A stretch of DNA of 64,000 nucleotides from Paenibacillus sp. HWE-109. Its GTDB lineage: Bacteria > Bacillota > Bacilli > Paenibacillales > NBRC-103111. Both the position numbers and the translations under genes were made by a program. The notes beneath the pieces are model-generated. The model searched no databases. It was given only the letters and a program-made list of their open reading frames with translations, and was not told the origin of the DNA. Shown here in pieces: positions 57,097 to 64,000 of this stretch. The DNA lies in assembly GCF_022163125.1 (NCBI RefSeq), contig NZ_CP091881.1, positions 3,286,001 to 3,350,000 of the forward strand, in the 5' to 3' direction. How positions within the stretch are numbered: position 1 is the first letter of the stretch; the number at the start of each line of letters is the position of its first letter.

Positions 57097-58296
57097 TTAT
57101 CCAGCCAACTTCCGCTGGGCTTGCTTAGAACTCTTCATCTTCATCGCCAATGCTGCGCCTAACAGCGCAGCGCCAGTTGTCAGAAATACGAACTGAATGC
57201 CTATCCAACCGCCTAGAATCCCCCCAAGCAACGGGCCAGCGACAATCCCGAACTGGCTGGCGGATTGGTTCAAGCTAACCGCCCTCCCGCGGAAATCGGA
57301 TGCTACATGTTTCACGATCAGAGCGTTCAAAGCTGGATACACCGCTGCGAAAAACAGCCCGTAACTGAAGCGCAGAATACCAAAGCCGATCAGATTGTGG
57401 ACACCGAGCTGCAATAAGTTGCCAATTGCGCCGCCGATCAGCCCCACAAACAGGATTTTCTCATAGCCGATTCGACCACCGATAATGCCCCATCTAGGCC
57501 CCATGATCACCGTTGCTACGCCCACTGCCGAGAAAACAATGCCCGAGCTAAGCGAGGCCTTGTCCAGACTTCCCCCAATTTGTACCACATAGAGAGTCAG
57601 CAAGGGTTCGAGAATCAAGACCGAGGTCGAGATGAGCAAAGTTAACCCGAACAATCGCATCAGTTGTGGATTTCCCGCAGCATGCTTGAGGTCCTGAATG
57701 ACACTGGAACGGACCCCAACCTGTCGCTCGTGCACTTCTTTCACGCCAACGAGGACAATCAAAGCCGATATGAGCGTAATGACGCCTGATGCGATGAAAC
57801 ACTCCCGCAAACCCAGCCATTGACTGAGCACGCCCCCAGCAAGAGGACCAATGATGCCTCCGGCAGCCGTTGATGTGGAGATTACACCGAGTGCATAGCC
57901 GACATGCTTCTCTGGCGTATTCGTACCTACAAGGGCAATGGAAGCTGGACTGAAACCCGCCATAACCCCCTGGAAGATCCGCACAAGTAGGAATGAAAAA
58001 AGATCATACACAAAAAAGTTAGCAAAATGCGCTAACGCTAATCCAACACCAGAGCGAATCAGCATAGGCTTGCGGCCATAACTATCAGCAAGCGAGCCCC
58101 AGAAAGGCGCGCACAAGCCGCTGATCAAAAAGCTGATCGAAATCGATATCCCAGCCCAAAGCTCCAACCCGCTTCGCAACCCCAGATCATTTTGCAAAAA
58201 AATAGGAAAAAACGGCACCGAAAGCGTATAGGCCATATGGTTAAAAAACAAACCCAGCCACAGCATATAGAGGTTGCGTTTCCAGTAAATCTCCAT
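57097..58296 (-). CDS. MFS transporter (drug efflux type)
   Basis: This 399-residue protein has twelve predicted membrane helices. Motif A is 'GSLADSYGRKPMLIRSG' between helices 2 and 3, and motif C-like sequence ('GIIGPLAGGVLSQWLG') in helix 5 points to an antiporter of the DHA1 group. The second half contains 'GPRWGIIGGRIGYEKIL'. The substrate cannot be told. The start has only a weak ribosome binding site. A single-gene unit sharing the terminator at 57047. Confidence 0.88.
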   Translation of the reverse strand: MEIYWKRNLYMLWLGLFFNHMAYTLSVPFFPIFLQNDLGLRSGLELWAGISISISFLISGLCAPFWGSLADSYGRKPMLIRSGVGLALAHFANFFVYDLFSFLLVRIFQGVMAGFSPASIALVGTNTPEKHVGYALGVISTSTAAGGIIGPLAGGVLSQWLGLRECFIASGVITLISALIVLVGVKEVHERQVGVRSSVIQDLKHAAGNPQLMRLFGLTLLISTSVLILEPLLTLYVVQIGGSLDKASLSSGIVFSAVGVATVIMGPRWGIIGGRIGYEKILFVGLIGGAIGNLLQLGVHNLIGFGILRFSYGLFFAAVYPALNALIVKHVASDFRGRAVSLNQSASQFGIVAGPLLGGILGGWIGIQFVFLTTGAALLGAALAMKMKSSKQAQRKLAG

Positions 58297-58665
58297 GCTG
58301 CCACAGCCTTTCTTCCGATTGAATGCTTCACTTGAGCCGCCTTTTTATCACGACTATTCCCATTGGTTAAGTGAATATAAGCCTAAATTTACCATCCGCC
58401 TCTTCTTATTGTCTAATAGATTTTTTCAATACATGGCATCTAACCCCCAGCTCTCCCACTCATTTCTTACTTGCCGCACATAGCAACTCTCTCCCATCCT
58501 CCTCTATCGCTCAAATTGCAATAACTAGCTAGTTGGAGTGCGTATTGTGCACAGGGCAGTTCTCCGATTCAATCACATCTGCTGCAAGGTATGACGCGAT
58601 AGATGCAAAGAAAAAGGGGTTCGCCGCCCTGAGAGATCAACCTCTTAGTAGCGACAAAACCTGTT

Positions 58666-58848
58666 AAGGGAACTAGAGGACGCTATATAGGCAAATAGCA
58701 GGGATGCTAGGGTATTAGCGGAACTACAGGGTCTTATTTCCACGAAAAACGCTGAATTTGCCTTGATACAGAAAAATAGCGGATTGTAGTTCCCTCACCC
58801 CCGCAAATATGGATACTTTTGGCTAGAATAGCGGACTGTAGTTCCCTC
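58666..58848. repeat. Intergenic repeat cluster around AATAGCGGAxTGTAGTTCCCTC
   Basis: Two 22-base copies at 58775-58796 and 58827-58848 differ by a single base. A less perfect inverted relative (AGGGAACTAGAGGACGCTAT) lies at about 58667-58686, and a partial relative (TAGCGGAACTACAGGG) at about 58718-58735. The gap 58297-58969 has no supported gene. Similar short intergenic elements are frequent in Paenibacillus-like genomes. Confidence 0.6.
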
Positions 58849-58916
58849 CCTCTGTTCGCACAAGGCGGCTGGAGTCACTCCGCGCTCACCCCAAAACAAA
58901 TAAACTCTTATATTTC

Positions 58917-58951
58917 AAAAAAAGAACCCAAGCACGCAGCTTGGATTCTTT
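58917..58951 (-). terminator. Terminator after COG0523 GTPase 2
   Basis: On the minus strand AAGAATCCAAGC-TGCGT-GCTTGGGTTCTT is followed by five more T residues, 18 bases past the stop of the gene at 58970. Confidence 0.9.
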
Positions 58952-58969
58952 CCCTTGTTATTCTCTTGG

Positions 58970-60064
58970 TTATTCTGCGGAGACTGTGTTGACCGCAGTC
59001 ACTGCTTCTAATTTCAGCAGCGCCGTGCGGACCACATCTTTGGAGAAATTCTCTCCAATGAACACCGCCACGTCCGGCACTACGCCTTTAGGGGTGATTT
59101 TCACAAAATCCATTTCCCTGTACGCATATTGGAACAAGAAACGGCTCGACGTGTCGGAGAAACTAAGAATCCCCTTGGCGCGGTACACCTCCTGCGGGAG
59201 CTTGCTTACAAACTCCTCGAAGGCATGGCTGTCCACTGCCCGCTCAAAAAAGTGCGTATAAGCCATAACATGACTGTGAGAATGATGGTGGCCATGCTGC
59301 TCCTCGCGACCATGCCCGTGATGGTGCTCACCGTCGGCACCGTGACCATGATCATGCTCATGCTCGTGGTCGTGATCATGCTCGTGGTCATGATCGTGAT
59401 CGTGATGGGCCTCCTCGTGCCCGCCAACCGCAGACGGCCGCCGCTCGTCCTCTGCGTCTAAGCTCTCAATAAGACTCATGTCAATTTGACTGAAGACCGT
59501 GTAATGAACAGAGGCATAGGAATTCCAATCCCGCACAAGTGCGTCTACTTCCTGCAGGGCTTCTGTTTGAAGCAAATCCGTTTTGTTCAGCAGCAGTAAA
59601 TTCGCACAGCGGATTTGCTCCTGCATAAGCCTGTACGTTTTGCCACGGCTTGTCCGGCTTAACTCTAAGAGCTGCGGAGCATCTACGACCGTGATAACCG
59701 CTTTAAGCTCCACCGGAAGAAGCAACGAAGCATCGGTCACTTCATCAATAATTTCCATTGGATTAGCGATCCCGGTCGACTCAATGAAGATGAGGTCAGG
59801 CTGCTCATCGGTAACTAAATCTTTAAGCGCCAACCCTAAATCACCTCGACTCGAGCAGCAAATACAGCCGCCAAGCAGTTCGGACATCGGCACTTCACTG
59901 GCCACCAACTGCCCATCGAGGTTAACCTCCCCAATTTCGTTCATGATGACCGCAGGCTTGCGGCCTGCTTCTGTAAAATAATCGATCGCCTTGGTTAACA
60001 GCGTTGTTTTGCCGCTGCCCAGGAATCCGGATAAGATATAGACAGTAACTCTTTTTTGTGACAT
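58970..60064 (-). CDS. COG0523/CobW-family GTPase 2 with histidine-rich loop (YciC/ZagA-like)
   Basis: This protein of about 364 residues has 'VYILSGFLGSGKTTLLTKAI' (P-loop), 'EIGEVNLDG', the CxCC metal motif in 'LLGGCICCSSRGDLG' and 'LLNKTD'. A long His/Asp/Glu stretch (about 222-270) runs between the G domain and the CobW_C domain. That stretch likely stores or senses zinc. The ATG at 60064 lies 11 bases after GGAGG. A Zur-box-like palindrome upstream predicts induction on zinc starvation. Its paralogue at 52282 lacks the His loop, so the two may have different clients. Confidence 0.9.
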   Translation of the reverse strand: MSQKRVTVYILSGFLGSGKTTLLTKAIDYFTEAGRKPAVIMNEIGEVNLDGQLVASEVPMSELLGGCICCSSRGDLGLALKDLVTDEQPDLIFIESTGIANPMEIIDEVTDASLLLPVELKAVITVVDAPQLLELSRTSRGKTYRLMQEQIRCANLLLLNKTDLLQTEALQEVDALVRDWNSYASVHYTVFSQIDMSLIESLDAEDERRPSAVGGHEEAHHDHDHDHEHDHDHEHEHDHGHGADGEHHHGHGREEQHGHHHSHSHVMAYTHFFERAVDSHAFEEFVSKLPQEVYRAKGILSFSDTSSRFLFQYAYREMDFVKITPKGVVPDVAVFIGENFSKDVVRTALLKLEAVTAVNTVSAE

Positions 60065-60141
60065 CCTCGTTTGTACCTCCACCTAGCTAGCATCATCAAT
60101 GGTGCTATCATGCATTAGGAATAATAAGCCTTGCACTTCTA

Positions 60142-60164
60142 TTATTCGTAATTATTACCTTTAA
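60142..60164. promoter_or_regulatory. Zur-box-like palindrome upstream of COG0523 GTPase 2
   Basis: TTATTCGTAAT-T-ATTACCTTTAA shares the CGTAATNATTAC-type core with the site at 52234-52256. It lies 78-100 bases upstream of the 60064 start and overlaps the stop codon of the gene at 60161. Confidence 0.72.
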
Positions 60165-60715
60165 GTCAAGAGGGGGTCGACCTGAATCTCGAATTTTGCC
60201 GAAAGAATCGGCCATTTGCCAATAAGCTGCACAAGAAAAGGAAACAATTTGACCCACAGCAGGCTATTGGCAGGATCGGATGGCTTGAGCGGAAGCGCTA
60301 AGCGGTCGTAGAGGATACGTGCCGCTTCTTCGGCAAGTGCTAACGCCAGATCCTCGGGAGCCGTCTGATTAACGGCATCTAGGCGCGGAAGGTAAATTTC
60401 ACGCAGCGATTCCGAAAGTCGGTGCTCGGCTAACGCATCGGAAGCCATGATTTCCCCCATCCCCAAGCTGACCAAATTGGCTGTCTCTACGTCAAAGGCG
60501 TACGGAATGCAATAAATTTCAAGCGCTAGCGCAGCTATGTAAATTTCTCTCAAAAGCTCATCTTCTTTGGCTTCCGTTAAAATAGCATCTTCCAAATAAG
60601 CGGCTGCGACCGGTTTCAGTGTATCCCAACTGTTTTCTATGCTTCTCATCGTAAACTGCATCATCGCGGCAGCTAACTCTGTCGGTGTGATCTGCTTTTT
60701 ATCCATCTCTTGCAT
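60161..60715 (-). CDS. Unknown helical protein
   Basis: This 184-residue protein is almost wholly alpha-helical and acidic ('ITPTELAAAMMQFTMRSIENSWDTLKPVAAAYLEDAILTEAKEDELLREIYIAALALEIYCIP...'), with no signal or membrane segment. GAGGG lies nine bases before the ATG. No family is recognised. It follows the phosphoesterase gene by 22 bases and may be co-transcribed with it. Its stop codon lies within the Zur-box-like site of the next gene. Confidence 0.6.
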   Translation of the reverse strand: MQEMDKKQITPTELAAAMMQFTMRSIENSWDTLKPVAAAYLEDAILTEAKEDELLREIYIAALALEIYCIPYAFDVETANLVSLGMGEIMASDALAEHRLSESLREIYLPRLDAVNQTAPEDLALALAEEAARILYDRLALPLKPSDPANSLLWVKLFPFLVQLIGKWPILSAKFEIQVDPLLT

Positions 60716-60737
60716 CGATATAATCCCTCTGCTCTCG

Positions 60738-61883
60738 TTACTTTTTAAAATGAACCGTTAACTCAATAATCTCAGAACGACTGCCCAGTCGGATCGGAGG
60801 TCCCCATGTGCCAAAGCCTGAAGAAACGATAGCGTGAAGGTTTCCTTTTCGCAGATAGCCCCAGTCCAGTTCAAAGAGTCTGCCTGTAATCAGATGATTC
60901 GGTGCCATTTGACCTCTATGCGTGTGACCGGACAGCATCACATCAGCTCCGGCGTCAGCCGCTTTATCCAAGTGGTACGGCTGGTGATCCAGCACGATAA
61001 TCGGTTGTGCGTGATCGGCTCCCTCCAGCAAAGCAGCGAGTGCTTTCCGACCTTCAGCTGTACGTTCCGCAGCCTTGTCCTTGCGGCCTACGATGTACAA
61101 ACGATCCAGGAGATGGACCGTTTCGTCCATGAGCACGTGAATGCCGATCTTCTGCATTTGTTCCACGAAAGCCGGAATATGTCCGCCAATGTACTCGTGG
61201 TTGCCAAGCACGGCGTAAATGCCCAGCGGGGCTTGCAGTTGCCGCATGGTTGTTCCCATATCATATCGGATAAAAGGCTTAATATCATCGTCGATGACAT
61301 CCCCGGGTAAAAGGATTAAATCCGGCTTCATCTCATTCACCCGCGTAACAAGTTTACGCAAATGACGGTTGCCGACAATGGAGCCTAGATGAATGTCCGA
61401 AGCGACAGCGATGCGAAGCTGATCCCAGTCTCCGGCTTGCTTGGGAATGGTGATGTCATATTTGCGGATCACAGGGGTGCGTGCATTATAAGAGCCGCGA
61501 AGCATCAAGATGAGCACAATCGCTGTATCGAGCCATCCGAGAATCGGTATGTACGTTTCTGATGAAACGGAAGCCAGATGGAGCACGCCGATGGCTAAGT
61601 CCGTCAAAGGCAGCAGCAGAAAACCAAACTGCATCATGGCAAACCAATAGGATCCGATTACTTTTAGCACCCTGGACACGCCCCCAGGCAGCACACGCGA
61701 GCCTATCCATGCCAACAGGTAAGACAAAGCGACAAGCCAGAAAACGATCCAGTAAATGCCGGGATGAAACCAGGTGCCGAGCTGGTCGGCCAAGAACACT
61801 TTCGCATGCCAACCTATGTAGCCGTTCAAACCAAAAATAATTGCGAGCACCAATAAGATGCTGATGACCGTGCGCATTTTCAT
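60738..61883 (-). CDS. Membrane-anchored metallophosphoesterase (YkuE/YaeI type)
   Basis: This protein of about 381 residues has four N-terminal membrane helices (about 5-130) and a calcineurin-like domain. 'RIAVASDIHLGSIVG' (D-x-H), 'LILLPGDVIDDD' (GD), 'VLGNHEYIGGH' (GNHE) and 'LSGHTHRGQ' (GHTH) form the complete two-metal site. Relatives hydrolyse phosphodiesters near the membrane, for example lipid headgroups. The ATG at 61883 has GGAG ten bases upstream; the frame runs on to 61952. Confidence 0.9.
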   Translation of the reverse strand: MKMRTVISILLVLAIIFGLNGYIGWHAKVFLADQLGTWFHPGIYWIVFWLVALSYLLAWIGSRVLPGGVSRVLKVIGSYWFAMMQFGFLLLPLTDLAIGVLHLASVSSETYIPILGWLDTAIVLILMLRGSYNARTPVIRKYDITIPKQAGDWDQLRIAVASDIHLGSIVGNRHLRKLVTRVNEMKPDLILLPGDVIDDDIKPFIRYDMGTTMRQLQAPLGIYAVLGNHEYIGGHIPAFVEQMQKIGIHVLMDETVHLLDRLYIVGRKDKAAERTAEGRKALAALLEGADHAQPIIVLDHQPYHLDKAADAGADVMLSGHTHRGQMAPNHLITGRLFELDWGYLRKGNLHAIVSSGFGTWGPPIRLGSRSEIIELTVHFKK

Positions 61884-61921
61884 GTCGTAAACTCTCCCAT
61901 TCTGTTCTTCCCATCCTGCTT

Positions 61922-62602
61922 CTACAGCAGCAGGCTTAATGGCTCTATACATAATTCATCATCGTTGCGGACGTTGCCTACGCGTGTGGACACGGGGTAC
62001 GCCATCATTTGGTCCGATGGATACGACTTCAGCAGCGGGCGCAGCTTATCGGGGCTCGTGACATTGCGATCCAACCAAGCAGACTCCAGCTCTCGCGGTA
62101 AAATAACGGGCATGCGGTCATGAATCTCGGACATCATCTCATTCGACTCCGTCGTAATAACGGTGCAAGTGGACAGGCGTGTCCCATCCGGAGACATCCA
62201 TGTGTCATACAGCCCTGCCATGCTGAAAATCTCTTGACTCCGCAGCATGATCCGCATAGGCTGCTTATGCTTGCCTGTTCCCTTCCAGTCGTAGAAGGAA
62301 TCCGCCGGAATCAGACACCGCTTGCGCTCGAACGGCTTGCGGAAAGCAGGTTTCTCGGCGAGCGTTTCGCTCCTGGCATTGAGCATCTGGTAGCCGATCT
62401 TCTCATCCTTCGCCCACTCCGGAATAAGCCCCCAGCGCAGCTCGCCGAGCTTATTCTTCTCCCCGTCATGGACGATGGCCATCACTTGCTGTCCCGGGGC
62501 TACATTGTACTTGGGGCTGTATCTTGCCGGATACTGGTAATAAGTATCATAACGAAGCATTAGCTCCTCTAATGTCACAGTAATCGTGTAACGTCCACAC
62601 AT
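61922..62602 (-). CDS. SOS-response-associated peptidase family protein (YedK/HMCES)
   Basis: This protein of about 226 residues starts directly at 'MCGRYTITVTLEELMLRY', so Cys2 becomes the N-terminal catalytic residue after Met removal. 'YNVAPGQQVMAI', 'RWGLIPEWAKD', 'NARSETLAEKPAFRKPFERKRCLIPADSFYDWK' and 'EIHDRMPVIL' complete the SRAP signature (Asn, Glu and His). The family forms a covalent bond with abasic sites in single-stranded DNA to protect them. The ATG at 62602 follows GGAAGGG, and the frame extends further upstream only without function. Confidence 0.95.
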   Translation of the reverse strand: MCGRYTITVTLEELMLRYDTYYQYPARYSPKYNVAPGQQVMAIVHDGEKNKLGELRWGLIPEWAKDEKIGYQMLNARSETLAEKPAFRKPFERKRCLIPADSFYDWKGTGKHKQPMRIMLRSQEIFSMAGLYDTWMSPDGTRLSTCTVITTESNEMMSEIHDRMPVILPRELESAWLDRNVTSPDKLRPLLKSYPSDQMMAYPVSTRVGNVRNDDELCIEPLSLLL

Positions 62603-62751
62603 TCCGTACACCCTTCCTTTGCCTCCATACTCTCCCTCCATTATGTGAAAAAGAAGTACTCCCGTCAATTCGTACAGGGACTGTCCCCAACTATCACAGC
62701 CTGGGGCAAGCCCCCCCTTGCGAACTCAATAACCTTTATTTGATCAAAATC

Positions 62752-62905
62752 ACTCATTTTGAAAATCTAACGAATTCCCGGTGTGTTATTCCCTGCAAAT
62801 GATCACCATTCCGCCTATAAACGACTCGATAACGCCATTTGAGTTCATTAGATCGCCAAACAAGCCATTTTCTCGTCTATAAGCATCCTGCAGTTCATTA
62901 GAATC
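62752..62905. repeat. Dispersed intergenic repeat, copy B
   Basis: The first 100 bases are similar to copy A at 2632-2716, including GCAAATGATCACC and CCGCCTA. TTCATTAGAT-like ends recur at about 62842 and 62893, suggesting a partial second unit. The 480-base gap 62603-63083 has no supported gene; a 75-codon frame across the repeat is not convincing. Confidence 0.55.
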
Positions 62906-62994
62906 GCAGCTTGATTATACCGCGGCTCGCCACAATGACAGCTTGATTGCGCAGGGAAGGGCGACCCGGAGGTTCGGCGGTGGACGCCAAAAAC

Positions 62995-63033
62995 AAAGGA
63001 GCTGAGCATGTACAAGCCGCTTAGCTCCTTTTT
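62995..63033. terminator. Terminator downstream of the MarR gene
   Basis: AAAGGAGCTGAGC and GCTTAGCTCCTTT form a stem of about 13 bp with one wobble. It lies about 50 bases past the stop of the gene at 63084. Confidence 0.75.
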
Positions 63034-63083
63034 AATTAGACATCTAACTATACGCCCAAAAAAACTTACATTCAACCAATGAC

Positions 63084-63512
63084 CTAATCTTGAAAATTAG
63101 CATCTACGCGCCTCATCCAATGCAGCATTAAAGCAATTTCCTGATCTGAAAATCCTTGGCGAATCATCTGCTCGCCTTCTTCGACAATGGCCAAACAAGC
63201 CTGCTTAATCGACAGGCCCTTGTCTGTCACATAAATGCGATTAATGCGGGTATCTACCTTGTCTTGCAAACGGCGAATCATTCCTTTTTGTTCCAAACCA
63301 CGAAGCAGAAAAGTCATGGAAGCCGGTTGAATGCCCAGAATGTGAACCATCTCTTTTTGGGTGAGTCCCTCTTGTTCCCATAGAATAATAAGGACTCCCA
63401 ATTGTGAGTTGGTGACTCCTTGCTCTTCAAGTCGCTGGTCCAAATAGTTGCAAGCGTTCCGAAAGTTCTTTTTTAACCAAAAGCCAATAGATCCGTGTAG
63501 TGTAGCATTCAT
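63084..63512 (-). CDS. MarR-family transcriptional regulator
   Basis: This 142-residue winged-helix protein has 'DQRLEEQGVTNSQLGVLIILWEQEGLTQKEMVHILGIQPASMTFLLRGLEQKGMIRRLQDKVDTRINRIYVTDKGLSI' (about 25-105). The 'DxRxxxxxLT' wing pattern of MarR is present as 'DTRINRIYVTDKG'. Such regulators usually respond to phenolic or oxidative signals. No clear target gene is adjacent in the window. Confidence 0.9.
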   Translation of the reverse strand: MNATLHGSIGFWLKKNFRNACNYLDQRLEEQGVTNSQLGVLIILWEQEGLTQKEMVHILGIQPASMTFLLRGLEQKGMIRRLQDKVDTRINRIYVTDKGLSIKQACLAIVEEGEQMIRQGFSDQEIALMLHWMRRVDANFQD

Positions 63513-63601
63513 CGTGTTCTCCCTTTTAAACCACTCTCAAGTTATATCCTCATTATATACGATCCCCTCGCTTATGAACATGCTGGCAATTGGATAAATT
63601 A

Positions 63602-63625
63602 CCCGACAGAGGATTCTCTATCGGG
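63602..63625 (-). terminator. Hairpin after the gene at the right edge
   Basis: CCCGACAGA and TCTATCGGG pair (one wobble), 14 bases beyond the stop of the partial gene at 63639. The T-run is weak. Confidence 0.5.
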
Positions 63626-63638
63626 CTGCTGTGGGACT

Positions 63639-64000
63639 CTATGATCTAATCTGCCGTTCATCGATCTTCCGCGCGTTGTTCACAAGGGCAACAAATTGTT
63701 CAATATAGCGGGCCGTTCGGACGCTGATCTCCGCGCGCATGTAGTCTTTGGCAATCACCAACGTATCCTCATGCCCCCGGCAAATGTAACGGTAGTGAAT
63801 CGCCCGGTCATCCTTGTGCTCCTCGAATAGCTGAATGCTCCGCTGCATCATCTTGGTTTTCGTTTCGGTGAGATCAGCCAGAATCTGCGCCGCAAGCGCG
63901 TGAGCCACACGAGCATAGAGCGTACGCAACGTTTCGGTAGATTTTTCGATATCGCCTGCTTTGCGCTTAATCATCCCGTGCATCAGCGGCAGCAGCACAT
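63639..64000 (-). CDS. Unknown protein, C-terminal part (cut by the window edge)
   Basis: At least 120 codons are open up to the right edge, so the N-terminus lies outside. The visible part is helical and basic ('IEKSTETLRTLYARVAHALAAQILADLTETKTKMMQRSIQLFEEHKDDRAIHYRYICRGHEDTLVIAKDYMRAEISVRTARYIEQFV'). No family is recognised. A GTG near the edge could be an internal codon. Confidence 0.6.
   Translation of the reverse strand, partial: VLLPLMHGMIKRKAGDIEKSTETLRTLYARVAHALAAQILADLTETKTKMMQRSIQLFEEHKDDRAIHYRYICRGHEDTLVIAKDYMRAEISVRTARYIEQFVALVNNARKIDERQIRS

Noticed and set aside
58297..58969. CRISPR array in the repeat-containing gap
   Set aside because: There are only two near-identical 22-mers in the same orientation, the other copies are diverged or inverted, there are no regular spacers and no cas genes are nearby.
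62848..63075. 75-codon minus-strand frame before the MarR gene's terminator
   Set aside because: It runs through the dispersed repeat and the terminator hairpin and has no ribosome binding site or protein-like pattern.

Overview
The window looks like a Paenibacillus-type chromosome (spore-forming, low-to-mid GC Firmicute). The evidence is the gene order fapR-plsX-fabH-fabD-fabG-acpP-fabF-rnc-smc-ftsY-ylxM-ffh-rpsP-khpA-rimM-trmD-rplS-lepB-rbgA-rnhB on one strand, a FapR operator in front of it, the sporulation membrane gene ylbJ, and several secreted 'copper amine oxidase N-terminal/stalk domain' proteins of the kind common in Paenibacillus.

Layout. (1) 1-2800: end of comM, a small membrane protein, a GIY-YIG protein and an S66 LD-carboxypeptidase, with related hairpin terminators between them. 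(2) 2800-23900, minus strand: a nearly continuous block for fatty-acid synthesis and its regulator FapR, chromosome condensation (Smc), SRP targeting (FtsY, YlxM, Ffh), ribosome and tRNA maturation (S16, KhpA, RimM, TrmD, L19, RbgA, RNase III, RNase HII) and signal peptidase. It ends in a FliK-like/FlhB-tail-like pair and YraN. Several internal hairpins probably tune the stoichiometry. (3) 23700-28200: rpmF, a DUF177 protein, a Lon-like PDZ protease, ylbJ, coaD and rsmD.

(4) 28500-46300 is accessory. It holds three stalk-domain secreted proteins, many orphan genes, and a decayed prophage early region. The prophage part has remnants of a phage sigma-like factor, an SbcC/Rad50-like ATPase, an AbrB-like protein and a ParB-like protein, plus an apparently intact lysogeny switch with five 17-bp operators. 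Next to the phage repressor lies a tightly overlapping four-gene operon (35228-39613): a DUF2326-type ABC/Rad50-like ATPase, an 87-residue protein resembling ABC-three-component middle component 6, a trypsin-like protease with a long C-terminal domain, and a ComEC-like metallo-beta-lactamase-fold hydrolase. I read this as an ABC-three-component (ABC-3C) type conflict/defence system, and it is the most interesting part of the window. A streptomycin-type nucleotidyltransferase homologue and an ankyrin fragment follow.

(5) 46300-64000: a tRNA-Lys(CTT), several small membrane or unknown proteins, a GNAT acetyltransferase, two lipoproteins (Ycf48-like and polysaccharide deacetylase), and a zinc-homeostasis neighbourhood. 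The last contains zur, two COG0523 GTPases each behind a Zur-box-like palindrome, a permease, and its TIGR03943-like partner. Then come an HD-GYP protein, an MFS transporter, a membrane metallophosphoesterase, a YedK/HMCES protein and a MarR regulator. Long intergenic spaces here and near the left end carry dispersed repeats.

All functional calls come from reading motifs and recalled family resemblance. No search was run.
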